From NCBI RefSeq assembly GCF_001713455.1, contig NZ_CP016464.1, positions 991,501 through 1,055,500 of the forward strand: 64,000 nt of DNA, in the 5' to 3' direction. Source of the DNA: Bosea sp. RAC05 (lineage in GTDB: Bacteria > Pseudomonadota > Alphaproteobacteria > Rhizobiales > Beijerinckiaceae). Under the pieces are notes generated by a model. The model had not been told where the DNA came from. It did no database searches and saw only the letters and a list, made by a program, of their open reading frames with translations. Position 1 is the first letter of the stretch; the number at the start of each line of letters is the position of its first letter. Made by a program: the position numbers and the translations under genes. Shown here in pieces: positions 8,783 through 17,314 of this stretch.

Positions 8783-10237
8783 TCAAGTTCCGCAGAAGGT
8801 CCGCAGCACGCGCTCCTCCGGCTGCGGCGGATTCTCGTAATCCGCATAGCCGGGACGCTCGACGAAGGGCTCGGCGAGCACCGCCAGCAGTTCCTCGAAG
8901 GGGCCGAAATCATCCCGCTCCTGCGCCGCCGCGATCGCGGCCTCGATGCGGTGGTTGCGCGGGATATAGGCCGGGTTGATCGCCAGCAGCGCACCAGGCG
9001 CGGTCCCCGCGCTGCGCGCGCGCCAGCGCTCCAGCCAGCCGTCGAGTGCGGGGGGGTGCGCCAGGGTGGCGCGCAGCGGGGCCTCGTCCGCCTCGCCCGC
9101 CTGCAGTCTCGCGAGGTGGCGGAAGCTCAGCGTGAAATCGGCCTGCGCCGCACCGAGCAGGCTGAGGAATTCGGCGCCGAGGATGGTGTCGCCCTCGCTG
9201 TCGCCGGGCAGGCCGAGTTTGCGCGCGATGCCGGCATCGTAGCCGGCCTGGAAGCGCGGGGCGAAGCCGGCGAGTGCTGCCTGCGCGACCTCGACCGCTC
9301 CGTCGACCGTCTCCGCCAGTAGCGGCAGCAACGCCTCGGCGAAACGGGTCAGGTTCCACAGCGCAATGCTCGGCTGGTTGCCATAGGCGTAGCGCCTGCC
9401 GGTATCGATCGCGCTGAACACGGTGGCGGGATCATAACCGTCGAGGAAGGCACAGGGTCCGTAGTCGATCGTCTCGCCGGCGACCGAGACGTTGTCGGTG
9501 TTCATCACGCCATGGATGAAGCCGACCAGGAGCCAGCGCACCATCAGGTCCGCCTGCACCGCGATCACCGCCTCGAGCAGGCCGAGATAGCGGTCGGGAG
9601 CCTGCGCCGCCTGCGGGTGATGGCGCGCGATGACATGGTCGGCCAGCGTCCGCAGGGCTTCGGTGTCCTGCCGGGCCGCGAAGAACTGGAAGGTGCCGAC
9701 GCGGATATGGCTGGACGCCACGCGGGTGAGCACCGCGCCGGGCAGGATCGCGTCGCGCATCACGCGGGCGCCCGTCAGCACGAAGGCCAGCGCCCGCGTC
9801 GTCGGGATGCCGAGCGCCGCCATCGCCTCGCTGACGATGTATTCGCGCATCACCGGCCCCAGCGCCGCCCGCCCATCGCCGCCGCGCGAGAAGCGCGTGC
9901 GGCCGGCGCCCTTGAGCTGGATGTCGCGGCGCCGTCCGAAGCGGTCGATCACCTCGCCGAGCAGAATCGCCCGGCCGTCGCCGAGCTGCGGCACGAAGTT
10001 CCCGAACTGGTGGCCGGCATAGGCGGTTGCGATCGGCGTCGAGCCCTCGGTGATCGCGTTGCCCGACAGCATGGCGAGGCCTTCGGGGCCGGAGAGCCAG
10101 GCGGGATCGAGCCCAAGCTCTTCGGCCTGCGCCGGGTTGAGCCGCACCAGCCGCGGCTCGGGAACCGGCGTCGGCGGGGTCAGCGCAAAGAAGCGCTCCG
10201 GCAGCCTGGCATAGGAGTTGTCGAAGGCGATGGGCAT
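8783..10237 (-). CDS. selO: Protein adenylyltransferase SelO (YdiU family)
   Basis: Pseudokinase-fold enzyme that transfers AMP from ATP to Ser/Thr/Tyr of target proteins; the bacterial homologue is linked to oxidative-stress responses. The 484-aa length matches the family. Family blocks seen: GHQFGNFVPQLGDGRAILLGE near residues 75-95, KGAGRTRFSRGGDGRAALG near 110-128, GVMNTDNVS with the metal-binding Asn and neighbouring DYGPCAFLDGYDP, and YGNQPSIALWNL. The protein ends in CGT, so a Cys occupies the antepenultimate position where eukaryotic SelO has selenocysteine. The ATG lies at 10235-10237. It is divergent from the Pat-like gene with about 120 bases between starts. Confidence 0.95.
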   Translation of the reverse strand: MPIAFDNSYARLPERFFALTPPTPVPEPRLVRLNPAQAEELGLDPAWLSGPEGLAMLSGNAITEGSTPIATAYAGHQFGNFVPQLGDGRAILLGEVIDRFGRRRDIQLKGAGRTRFSRGGDGRAALGPVMREYIVSEAMAALGIPTTRALAFVLTGARVMRDAILPGAVLTRVASSHIRVGTFQFFAARQDTEALRTLADHVIARHHPQAAQAPDRYLGLLEAVIAVQADLMVRWLLVGFIHGVMNTDNVSVAGETIDYGPCAFLDGYDPATVFSAIDTGRRYAYGNQPSIALWNLTRFAEALLPLLAETVDGAVEVAQAALAGFAPRFQAGYDAGIARKLGLPGDSEGDTILGAEFLSLLGAAQADFTLSFRHLARLQAGEADEAPLRATLAHPPALDGWLERWRARSAGTAPGALLAINPAYIPRNHRIEAAIAAAQERDDFGPFEELLAVLAEPFVERPGYADYENPPQPEERVLRTFCGT

Positions 10238-10358
10238 GGCGCGTCCTGTCGTCGGGGCGTCTCATCCCCTCTGGGCGAAAGCAGCGGCGCGAGCAAGGGT
10301 TCCGCGCGCGGCCCCCGCCGCCACACATCCGCGCGTCGCGATCTGCTACGATGACATC

Positions 10359-12968
10359 ATGACCATGGACCGACTGAAACGCATGCTCGAACCGGCCTCG
10401 CTGGCGGTGTGGGCGCCGCCGGGGGCCTCCACCATCCCGCTGCTCGAGGGCATCCGCAGCGGAGGCTATGCCGGGCGCGCCTTCGTGCTCGGCGGCGGCA
10501 GCGCGGAGGGGTTCGAGGCCGTGCCCGGCTTCGACGCGCTGGCGCAGCCGGTCGATCTCGTGATCGCGCCGGCCTCCGGGGCGGCGCAGGTCATCGCCGC
10601 TGCCGGCCGACGCGGCTGCGCGGGCGTGCTCGTCGCCGATGGCGAGCGGTCCGATGCGCAGGCGCTGGGCGCGGCGGCGCGCCTGGCCGGCATCCGCCTG
10701 CTCGGCCCCGATTCGATCGGACTCGTCGCGCCGCGCCTGCGCCTCAACGCCAGCTTCGCGCCCTTCGTGCCGGAAGCCGGGGGCGTCGCCCTCGTGGCGC
10801 AGTCGAGTTCGATCGCCGCCGGCGTCCTGGCCTGGGCGGCGCGGCGCGAGGTCGGTTTCTCCGGCGCCGTGACGCTCGGCGCCGCCGCGGATGTCGATCT
10901 CGCCGACTGCCTCGACCATTTCGGGCAGGACGGACGAACCCGCGCGATCCTGCTGGCGCTGGACGAGGTCGAGGATGCGGCGCGCTTCCTCTCCTCGGCG
11001 CGCGCGGCGGCCCGGCTGAAGCCCGTGCTCGTGCTCAAGCCCTGGCAGCCCGCTGGCGAGACCGGGGGGCTGACCCATGCGGGCCTGATCGTCACCCCGG
11101 ACCGGGCCCATGACGCCGCCTTCCATCGGGCCGGCCTGCTGCGCGTGAACGATCTCGACGAGCTCTTCGCGGCCGCCGAGACGCTCGGGCGCATGCGTCA
11201 GCTCGTCGGCGGCCGGCTGGCGATCGTCAGCAACGGCGCCGGCCTCGCCGCTCTCGCGGCCGGGCGGCTGCGCCAGCTCGGCGGCAGCCTGGCCAGGCTC
11301 GGCGGCGGCGCGGCGGCAGCGTCGCGGGAGGCGGTGATCGAGGTCGCGACGCCGGCTCAATATGCCGGTACCGTCGCGGAGCTGCTCGCCGATGCCGGTG
11401 TCGACGCCGTGCTGGCGGTCCATGCGCCGCATCGTCTCGCGCAGGCCGAAGCCTGTGCCGATGCGGTGCTCGCCTCCGCTCAGGCGGCGGGGCAGGCCAA
11501 GCCCGTCCTGGCCGCCTGGATCGGCGGCGACGAGGCCGTCGCTGCGCGCTTTGCCGCGGCCGGGCTGCCTTCCTTCGCCACGGGCGCCGAGGCGGTGCTC
11601 GGCTTCCAGCACCTGCTGCGCCATGCCCGCCTGCAGGCGGAGCTGATGGCGACGCCGCCCTCGGCCGACGACGTTCCCCCGCCCGATCTGGCCCAGGCGC
11701 GGGCGATCGTCGCCCGCGCGCTGGCGCAGGAGCGCGACTGGCTCGATGCCGGCGAGGTCTCCGCGCTGCTGGCGATCTATCGCGTTCCGGAACTCAAGCC
11801 CGTGGTGGCGCCGGACCTCGAGGCGGCGCTGGTCGCGGCCCGGCCCTTCCTGTCGACCGGCCGGCCGGTGGCGCTGAAGATCGTCTCGCCCGACATCGTC
11901 CACAAATCCGATGTCGGCGGCGTCGCGCTCGATCTCGCGACCGAGGCCGCCATCCGTGACGCGGCCCAGCGCATGCTGGCGCGGGTGGCCCATGAGCGGC
12001 CCGGTGCGCGCATCACCGGTCTCGCCGTGCAGCCGATGGCCCAGCGCGCCAAGGCGCGCGAACTCATCGTCGGCTTCGCCACCGATCCCTGCTTCGGCCC
12101 GGTCGTCGTCTTCGGTCGGGGCGGGACCGCGGCCGAGCTGATCGACGACAGCCATGTCGCGCTGCCGCCGCTCGATCTCGGCCTCGCCGGCCGGCTGATC
12201 GCGCGAACCCGGGTCTCGCGCGTGCTCGCGGCCTATCGCGACGTGCCGGCGGCGAATCTCGAGGCGGTCGCCGCCGCGATCGTGGCCGTCGGCCAGATGG
12301 CGGTCGATCTGCCCGAGATCCGCGAGCTCGACCTGAACCCACTGCTCGCCGACGAGACCGGTGTCATCGCGGTCGATGCCCGCATCATGCTGGAGCGCCG
12401 TCCCGAGCGCCGCCGCCGCCCGGCGATCCGGCCCTATCCCGGCGGCTGGGCGAAGCGGATCGCCCTGCGGGGCGGGCGCGAATTCGAGGTCAGGCCGATC
12501 CGCCCGGACGACGAGGGGGCCATTGCGGAGATGCTGAAGAAGGTGACGCCGGAGGATCTGAGGCTGCGCTTCTTTGCGCCGGTGAAGGCGTTCAGCCACG
12601 CCTTCCTCGCCCATCTGACGCAGCTCGACTATGCCCGTGCCATGGCCTTCGTGGCGCTCGACGAGGCGGGCGAGGTCGCGGGCGTCGTGCGTCTCCACGC
12701 CGACATCGCCCATGAGGAGGCCGAATACGCCATTCTGCTGCGCTCTGACATGAAGGGGCTGGGTCTCGGCTGGACCCTGATGACGCTGATCATCGAATGG
12801 GCGCGTGCCGAGGGGCTGAAGACCATCCGCAGCCAGGTGCTGGCCGAGAACACGCGCATGCTCGCGCTCTGCCGCCAGCTCGGCTTCGGCATCGCCAATG
12901 ATCCCGACGACACCGCCATCCGCATCGTCACCCTGCCGGTCGAGCCCCTGGCCTCCGCCGAACCCTGA
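10359..12968 (+). CDS. Pat-like acetyltransferase: acyl-CoA synthetase (NDP-forming) fused to GNAT
   Basis: Multidomain protein of 869 aa. Residues 1-450: CoA-binding and succinyl-CoA-ligase-like domains (FVLGGGSAEGFEA, LLGPDSIGLVAPRLRLNASFAP, VAQSSSIAAGVL). About 480-690: ATP-grasp domain (LKIVSPDIVHKSDVGGVALD near 506). About 705-869: GNAT acetyltransferase (FEVRPIRPDDEGAIAEML, GLGLGWTLMTLIIEWA). This order matches E. coli Pat/YfiQ, a lysine acetyltransferase that silences acetyl-CoA synthetase. The frame is open from 10218, but ATG 10359 gives the normal N-terminus and clears the divergent selO start. Conservation of the synthetase catalytic His was not confirmed, so synthetase activity is uncertain. 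Confidence 0.9.
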   Translation: MTMDRLKRMLEPASLAVWAPPGASTIPLLEGIRSGGYAGRAFVLGGGSAEGFEAVPGFDALAQPVDLVIAPASGAAQVIAAAGRRGCAGVLVADGERSDAQALGAAARLAGIRLLGPDSIGLVAPRLRLNASFAPFVPEAGGVALVAQSSSIAAGVLAWAARREVGFSGAVTLGAAADVDLADCLDHFGQDGRTRAILLALDEVEDAARFLSSARAAARLKPVLVLKPWQPAGETGGLTHAGLIVTPDRAHDAAFHRAGLLRVNDLDELFAAAETLGRMRQLVGGRLAIVSNGAGLAALAAGRLRQLGGSLARLGGGAAAASREAVIEVATPAQYAGTVAELLADAGVDAVLAVHAPHRLAQAEACADAVLASAQAAGQAKPVLAAWIGGDEAVAARFAAAGLPSFATGAEAVLGFQHLLRHARLQAELMATPPSADDVPPPDLAQARAIVARALAQERDWLDAGEVSALLAIYRVPELKPVVAPDLEAALVAARPFLSTGRPVALKIVSPDIVHKSDVGGVALDLATEAAIRDAAQRMLARVAHERPGARITGLAVQPMAQRAKARELIVGFATDPCFGPVVVFGRGGTAAELIDDSHVALPPLDLGLAGRLIARTRVSRVLAAYRDVPAANLEAVAAAIVAVGQMAVDLPEIRELDLNPLLADETGVIAVDARIMLERRPERRRRPAIRPYPGGWAKRIALRGGREFEVRPIRPDDEGAIAEMLKKVTPEDLRLRFFAPVKAFSHAFLAHLTQLDYARAMAFVALDEAGEVAGVVRLHADIAHEEAEYAILLRSDMKGLGLGWTLMTLIIEWARAEGLKTIRSQVLAENTRMLALCRQLGFGIANDPDDTAIRIVTLPVEPLASAEP

Positions 12969-13298
12969 ACGGCGCGGCCCATGGTCTACCGCCGCGACGC
13001 GGCCGGCATCACGTTGCCGTGATTCCGCGCCCGGCAGCATCGGGACGCCAGCGCGCATTTCGGCCCGCAAGCCCGCCTCCCTTTGACAGAAACCACGCAT
13101 CGGGGCGGCTTGCGGGGAGAAAATCATCCCCTCGCGCGGTCGGGTCGGCACGCCGCGGCCGGTTGGCTTGCGCGCGCAACTGAGCTTCACTCTGTTCCAA
13201 TTCAAGTCTGGCCGGTCCGCCACGGGGCGTGCCGGCTTTACGGCGGGGCGCGATGGCTCTCCCGCTGTCCTTCTTGACCAAAAACCGGGAGGTCTGCG
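12969..13298. other. 330-base intergenic region with a long inverted repeat
   Basis: No gene recognised. It contains an interrupted inverted repeat, CCCGCAAGCC (13064-13073) and GGCTTGCGGG (13107-13116), flanking a TTGACA hexamer at 13083-13088. The region precedes the molybdenum hydroxylase/sox run and should carry its promoter, but I see no convincing -10 element at the right distance. Confidence 0.4.
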
Positions 13299-13766
13299 GT
13301 GGCGAAGCTCAATGTGAACGGCAAGATGCTCGATGTCGAAGCAGCCGGCGATACGCCGCTGCTCTGGGTGATCCGCGAGCAGATCGGCCTGACCGGCACG
13401 AAATATGGCTGCGGCGTCGCCCAGTGCGGCGCCTGCACGGTCCACATCGACGGTGTCGCGACGCGCGCCTGCACGCTGCCGCTGAGCGCGGTCACCGCGG
13501 AGCAGAAGATCGTCACGATCGAGGGGCTCTCCCCCGACGGCAAGCATCCGATCCAGCAGGCCTGGATCAAGCACGAGGTGCCGCAGTGCGGCTTCTGCCA
13601 GAGCGGCATGATCATGGCGACCGCCGCCCTGCTGCAGGCCAATCCGAAGGCGACCGAGGCCGACATCGCCGCCGAGATCACCAATATCTGCCGCTGCGGG
13701 ACCTATGCGCGGGTCAAGACCGCGATCCTCGATGTCGTCGCGGGCGGGACGCTCGGCCGCGGCTGA
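13299..13766 (+). CDS. (2Fe-2S)-binding small subunit of molybdenum hydroxylase (isoquinoline 1-oxidoreductase alpha-like)
   Basis: Electron-transfer subunit, 155 aa, with two [2Fe-2S] domains. The plant-ferredoxin-type site is [12 protein letters not shown] (residues about 42-53), with the fourth Cys in RACTLPL. The C-terminal helical-bundle site has CGFCQSGM near residue 100 and CRCGTYARV near 135. It passes electrons from the molybdopterin subunit encoded next. The start is GTG at 13299 with GGGAGG six bases upstream. There is no separate FAD subunit gene, consistent with the two-subunit IorAB/aldehyde-oxidoreductase type that feeds cytochromes or other acceptors rather than NAD. Confidence 0.93.
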   Translation: MAKLNVNGKMLDVEAAGDTPLLWVIREQIGLTGTKYGCGVAQCGACTVHIDGVATRACTLPLSAVTAEQKIVTIEGLSPDGKHPIQQAWIKHEVPQCGFCQSGMIMATAALLQANPKATEADIAAEITNICRCGTYARVKTAILDVVAGGTLGRG

Positions 13767-13865
13767 GGTCTCGCCTGAACCTGACTCCCCAAGCGCGGGG
13801 TCGAGCGCGGCCGGATCTGGACAAGACCGCCGCTTCCCTCGCGACCAACCGATCCGGAGGACGAC

Positions 13866-16073
13866 ATGACATCCGCCTCGACCACCCCTGAGACCCCCGC
13901 TTCCACCCGCAAAGGCCTGTCCCGCCGCGGGATGCTCGCCGGCTCTGCGGCAGCAGCAGGCGCCTTCAGCTTCGGCTTCGCCATCCCCTTCGGCGAGGCC
14001 CAGGCGCAGGGCGCCGTGCCCGAGATCAACGCCTGGGTCGTGATCCATCCCGACGACAAGGTGGTGATCCGCATCGCCCGCTCCGAAATGGGGCAGGGCA
14101 CCCTGACCGGCCTCGCCCAGCTCGTCGCCGAGGAGCTGAACTGCGACTGGTCGAAGGTCACGACCGAATATCCGACGCCGGGCCAGAACGTCGCCCGCAA
14201 CCGCATCTGGGGCAATTTCTCGACCGGCGGCAGCCGCGGCATCCGCGAATCGCATGAATATGTCCGCAAGGGCGGCGCTGCGGCCCGCACCATGCTGATC
14301 CAGGCGGCGGCCAGCGAGTGGAACGTTCCGGCAGCCGAGTGCACCGCCGAGAAGAGCGTCATCACGCACAAGGCCTCCGGCCGCTCGCTGCGCTACGGGC
14401 AGGTCGCCGCTGCGGCCGCCAAGCTCGAGGCGCCCAAGGACGTCGCGCTGAAGGATCCCAAGGACTGGATCATCGCCGGCAAGCCGCTGGCCCGGCTCGA
14501 TACGGCCGACAAGACCACCGGCGCCAAGATCTACGGCATGGATTTCAAGCTGCCGGGCATGCTCAACGCCGCGATCAAGGACTGCCCCGTCTTCGGCGGC
14601 AAGGTGAAGAGCTTCGACGCCGCCAAGATCAAGGCAATGCCCGGGGTGAAGCATGTGCTTCCCGTCGGCGACAGCGCCGTGACGGTTGTGGCCGACACCT
14701 GGTGGCAGGCCAAGACCGCGCTCGACGCGCTGCCGATCGTCTGGGACGAGGGCCCGCACGCCAAGGTCTCCAGCGCGAGCCTGGCCGAGTGGCTGAAGGA
14801 GGGGCTCGATGCCCCCGGCGCCGTCGTCGGCAACCAGAACGGCGACGTGAAGGCCGCGATCGCCGGCGCCGCCCGCACCATCGAAGCGGTCTATTCCTAC
14901 CCGTTCCAGAACCATGCCTGCATGGAGACGATGAACGCGACGGCGCTCTACACGCCCGAGAAATGCGAGGTCTGGACGCCGACGCAGAATGGCGAGGCGG
15001 CGCTCGCTGCGACCGCCGAAGCCTCGGGCCTGCCGATCGCCAAATGCGAGGCCTACAAGATCGATCTCGGTGGCGGCTTCGGCCGGCGCGGCGCGGTGCA
15101 TGACTGGGTCCGCCAGGTCGTCGCCATCGCCAAGCAGATCCCCGGCACGCCGGTGAAGCTGATCTGGTCGCGCGAGGAGGACATGCTGCATGGCCGCTTC
15201 CACCCGCTGACCCAGTGCAAGATGACCGGCGCGCTCGACAAGGACGGCAATCTGACCGGCCTTCACATGCGCATCTCCGGCCAGTCCATCGTCGCCGGCA
15301 TCTTCCCGCAGAACATCCAGAACGGCCGCGATCCGGTCGTCTTCCAGGGGTTGAACGCCTCGGGTCCGGAGGCCTCGATCGGCTATTCGATCCCCAACCT
15401 CCTGATCGACCACGCCATGCGCAACCCGCATGTGCCGCCTGGCTTCTGGCGCGGCGTCAACCTGAACCAGAACGCGATCTATCTCGAATCCTTCATCGAC
15501 GAACTGGCCAATGCCGCCGGCAAGGACCCGCTCGAGTTCCGCCGGGCCCTGATGAAGAACCACCCCAAGCATCTCGCCGTGCTGAATGCCGCGGCCGAGA
15601 AGGCGGGCTGGGGCAAGCCGCTGCCGGCGGGCGTCTTCCGCGGCATCTGCCAGACCATGGGCTTCGGTGCCTATGTCGCCGCGGTTGCCGAGGTCTCGGT
15701 CAGCCCCGAGGGCAAGCTCAAGATCCACCGCATCGTCGCGGCGACCGATCCGGGCCATGTCGTCAATCCCGCGCAGGTCGAGCGCCAGATCGAGGGCTCC
15801 TTCGTCTACGGCCTCTCGGCGGCGCTCTACGGCGAGATCACCATCAAGGACGGCCGCGTCGAGCAGGAGAACTTCGACACCTACGAGGTGATGCGGCTGG
15901 AGGCGATGCCGGCGGTCGAGACCGTGCTGGTGCCGTCCGGCGGCTTCTGGGGCGGTGTCGGCGAGCCGACGATCGCGGTCGCGGCGCCCGCCGTGCTGAA
16001 CGCGATCTTCGCCGCCACCGGCAAGCGCATCCGCAACCTGCCGCTCAAGAACGCCGACCTGAAGAAGGCGTGA
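13866..16073 (+). CDS. Molybdopterin-binding large subunit of molybdenum hydroxylase (isoquinoline 1-oxidoreductase beta-like)
   Basis: Catalytic subunit of the xanthine-oxidase family, 735 aa, with a Tat leader (SRRGMLAGSAAAAGAFSF) ending near GEAQAQG, so the enzyme is periplasmic. Visible family features: IARSEMGQGTLTGLAQLVAEE near residue 77, DLGGGFGRRGAVHDWVRQ near residue 403, PPGFWRGVNLNQNAIY near 525, and GGFWGGVGEPTIAVAAPAVLNAI near the end, whose Glu is in the position of the family's catalytic Glu. The true substrate (N-heterocycle, aldehyde or other) cannot be assigned. The stop codon nearly abuts soxX, which places the enzyme in a putative common transcript with soxXYZA. Confidence 0.92.
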   Translation: MTSASTTPETPASTRKGLSRRGMLAGSAAAAGAFSFGFAIPFGEAQAQGAVPEINAWVVIHPDDKVVIRIARSEMGQGTLTGLAQLVAEELNCDWSKVTTEYPTPGQNVARNRIWGNFSTGGSRGIRESHEYVRKGGAAARTMLIQAAASEWNVPAAECTAEKSVITHKASGRSLRYGQVAAAAAKLEAPKDVALKDPKDWIIAGKPLARLDTADKTTGAKIYGMDFKLPGMLNAAIKDCPVFGGKVKSFDAAKIKAMPGVKHVLPVGDSAVTVVADTWWQAKTALDALPIVWDEGPHAKVSSASLAEWLKEGLDAPGAVVGNQNGDVKAAIAGAARTIEAVYSYPFQNHACMETMNATALYTPEKCEVWTPTQNGEAALAATAEASGLPIAKCEAYKIDLGGGFGRRGAVHDWVRQVVAIAKQIPGTPVKLIWSREEDMLHGRFHPLTQCKMTGALDKDGNLTGLHMRISGQSIVAGIFPQNIQNGRDPVVFQGLNASGPEASIGYSIPNLLIDHAMRNPHVPPGFWRGVNLNQNAIYLESFIDELANAAGKDPLEFRRALMKNHPKHLAVLNAAAEKAGWGKPLPAGVFRGICQTMGFGAYVAAVAEVSVSPEGKLKIHRIVAATDPGHVVNPAQVERQIEGSFVYGLSAALYGEITIKDGRVEQENFDTYEVMRLEAMPAVETVLVPSGGFWGGVGEPTIAVAAPAVLNAIFAATGKRIRNLPLKNADLKKA

Positions 16074-16084
16074 GCAGGGCCGGC

Positions 16085-16522
16085 ATGCGGGCGCGGATCG
16101 GGTTGGGCGCAGCCCTGCTGGCTGTCTCACCCGCGACCGCGCTCGAACCCTTCGCGGTCGTCGGCGATGCGATCCCCGCGCCGCTCGGCGGCCTCGCCGG
16201 CGATGGGCAGCGCGGCGCGGCCCTGGTCCGGGACCGCGAGCGCGGCAACTGCCTGATCTGCCACCAGGGCGCGGACCCGTCCGAGCCCTTCCAGGGCTCG
16301 ATCGGGCCGCCGCTCGCGGGCGTCGGTGCGCGGCTCGACGCCGGCCAGATCCGGCTGCGGCTCGTCGATGCCTCGCTTTTGAACCCTCAAACCGTGATGC
16401 CGCCCTATTTCCGCACGGAAAACCTGCAGGATGTCGCCCCGGCGTTCCGGGGAAAGCCCGCCCTCTCGGCCCAGGAGATCGAGGATGTCGTCAGCTATCT
16501 CGCCACGCTCCGCGCGCAGTGA
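16085..16522 (+). CDS. soxX: SoxX-like monohaem cytochrome c
   Basis: Small periplasmic c-type cytochrome, 145 aa. It carries a signal peptide (RIGLGAALLAVSPATA), one haem attachment site CLICH near residue 57, and a probable axial Met in TVMPPYFRT. In Sox systems SoxX pairs with SoxA to couple thiosulfate oxidatively to the SoxY cysteine. ATG 16085 with CAGGG six bases upstream is preferred; a GTG at 16070 overlapping the stop of the preceding gene is an alternative. soxY starts inside its 3' end in another frame, indicating translational coupling. Confidence 0.88.
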   Translation: MRARIGLGAALLAVSPATALEPFAVVGDAIPAPLGGLAGDGQRGAALVRDRERGNCLICHQGADPSEPFQGSIGPPLAGVGARLDAGQIRLRLVDASLLNPQTVMPPYFRTENLQDVAPAFRGKPALSAQEIEDVVSYLATLRAQ

Positions 16523-16979
16523 TGCCGGGATCGACCGCCGCAGCCTCATGGCGGGCGCGGCGGCCGGCCTGCTGGCTGCCGGGCTTCCGGCCGAGGCTGC
16601 CGCCGACACGCCGCCGGAGCTCGCACAGCTCATTGCCCGCGTCACCGAGGGCGCTGTGCCAGAGCGCGCGCGCATCAGGCTCGAGATCCCGGCGCTCGCC
16701 GAGAATGGCAACTCCGTCGACACCCGGATCGTCGTCGACAGCCCGATGACGCCGGCCGACCATGTTCGCTGGATTCATCTCATCGCCGAGAAGAACCCGT
16801 TTCCCGACATGGCGCGCTTCCATCTCGGCCCCCGCGCCGGGCGCGCCGAGGTCGCGACCACGCTGCGGATCGCGCAATCCCAGAAGGTCGTGGCACTGGC
16901 GTCGCTCAGCGACGGGCGCTTCGTCATGACGGATGCCGACATCGTCGTGACGCTGAGCGCCTGCATCGACGGCGGCTGA
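16485..16979 (+). CDS. soxY: SoxY-like thiosulfate-carrier protein with altered C-terminal arm
   Basis: Periplasmic sulfur-carrier subunit, 164 aa from ATG 16485 (AGGAG seven bases upstream, overlapping soxX by 38 bases). A Tat leader (DRRSLMAGAAAGLLAAG) ends near PAEAAAD. The SoxY domain includes IRLEIPALAENGNSV and HVRWIHLIAEKNPFPDMARF. In characterised SoxY proteins the carrier Cys lies in a terminal GGCGG arm; here the protein ends SACIDGG, so the only candidate Cys is fifth from the end and the flexible Gly-Gly before it is absent. It may carry sulfur differently or a different group. The start is chosen to keep the RR motif. Confidence 0.85.
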   Translation: MSSAISPRSARSDAGIDRRSLMAGAAAGLLAAGLPAEAAADTPPELAQLIARVTEGAVPERARIRLEIPALAENGNSVDTRIVVDSPMTPADHVRWIHLIAEKNPFPDMARFHLGPRAGRAEVATTLRIAQSQKVVALASLSDGRFVMTDADIVVTLSACIDGG

Positions 16980-16990
16980 GGAGAGATCCG

Positions 16991-17314
16991 ATGAGCTTCA
17001 ACGCCCGCATCACCCTGCCCGCCCAGGCGAAGGCCGGCGAGATCGTCGAGATCCGGGTGCTGACCCGCCACCCGATGGACCGCGGCGGCCAGTCCGACGG
17101 CAAGGGCGGCACCGTGCCACGCAAGATCCTGAACCGGCTCACCGCGACCTATGCCGGCGAGCCGATCTTCCGCTTCGACATGCACACCGGCGTCTCGGCC
17201 AATCCCTTCGTCTCCTTTACGACGCGGGCCATCGAGACCGGCGACATCGTCTTCGAGTGGCGCGAGGACGGCGGCGCGACCTACACCCGCACCGCCCGGC
17301 TGACCGTGACGTGA
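16991..17314 (+). CDS. soxZ: SoxZ-like sulfur-oxidation carrier partner
   Basis: SoxZ is the Ig-like partner of SoxY and forms the SoxYZ carrier complex in the periplasm. At 107 aa the protein is full length for the family, with ITLPAQAKAGEIVEIRVLTR, HPMDRG and the central TATYAGEPIFRFDMHTGVSAN and VSFTTRA segments typical of SoxZ. It has no signal peptide, as is normal because SoxZ is exported with the Tat-targeted SoxY. GGAGAG lies upstream of ATG 16991, 11 bases after soxY. Its stop overlaps the GTG start proposed for soxA. Confidence 0.92.
   Translation: MSFNARITLPAQAKAGEIVEIRVLTRHPMDRGGQSDGKGGTVPRKILNRLTATYAGEPIFRFDMHTGVSANPFVSFTTRAIETGDIVFEWREDGGATYTRTARLTVT

Noticed and set aside
9432..16130. 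Very long minus-strand reading frame (2232 codons)
   Set aside because: It lies antisense to the Pat-like, Mo-hydroxylase and sox genes and overlaps selO in another frame; its Arg/Ala/Gly-rich translation has no domains. Such open frames are common opposite GC-rich genes.
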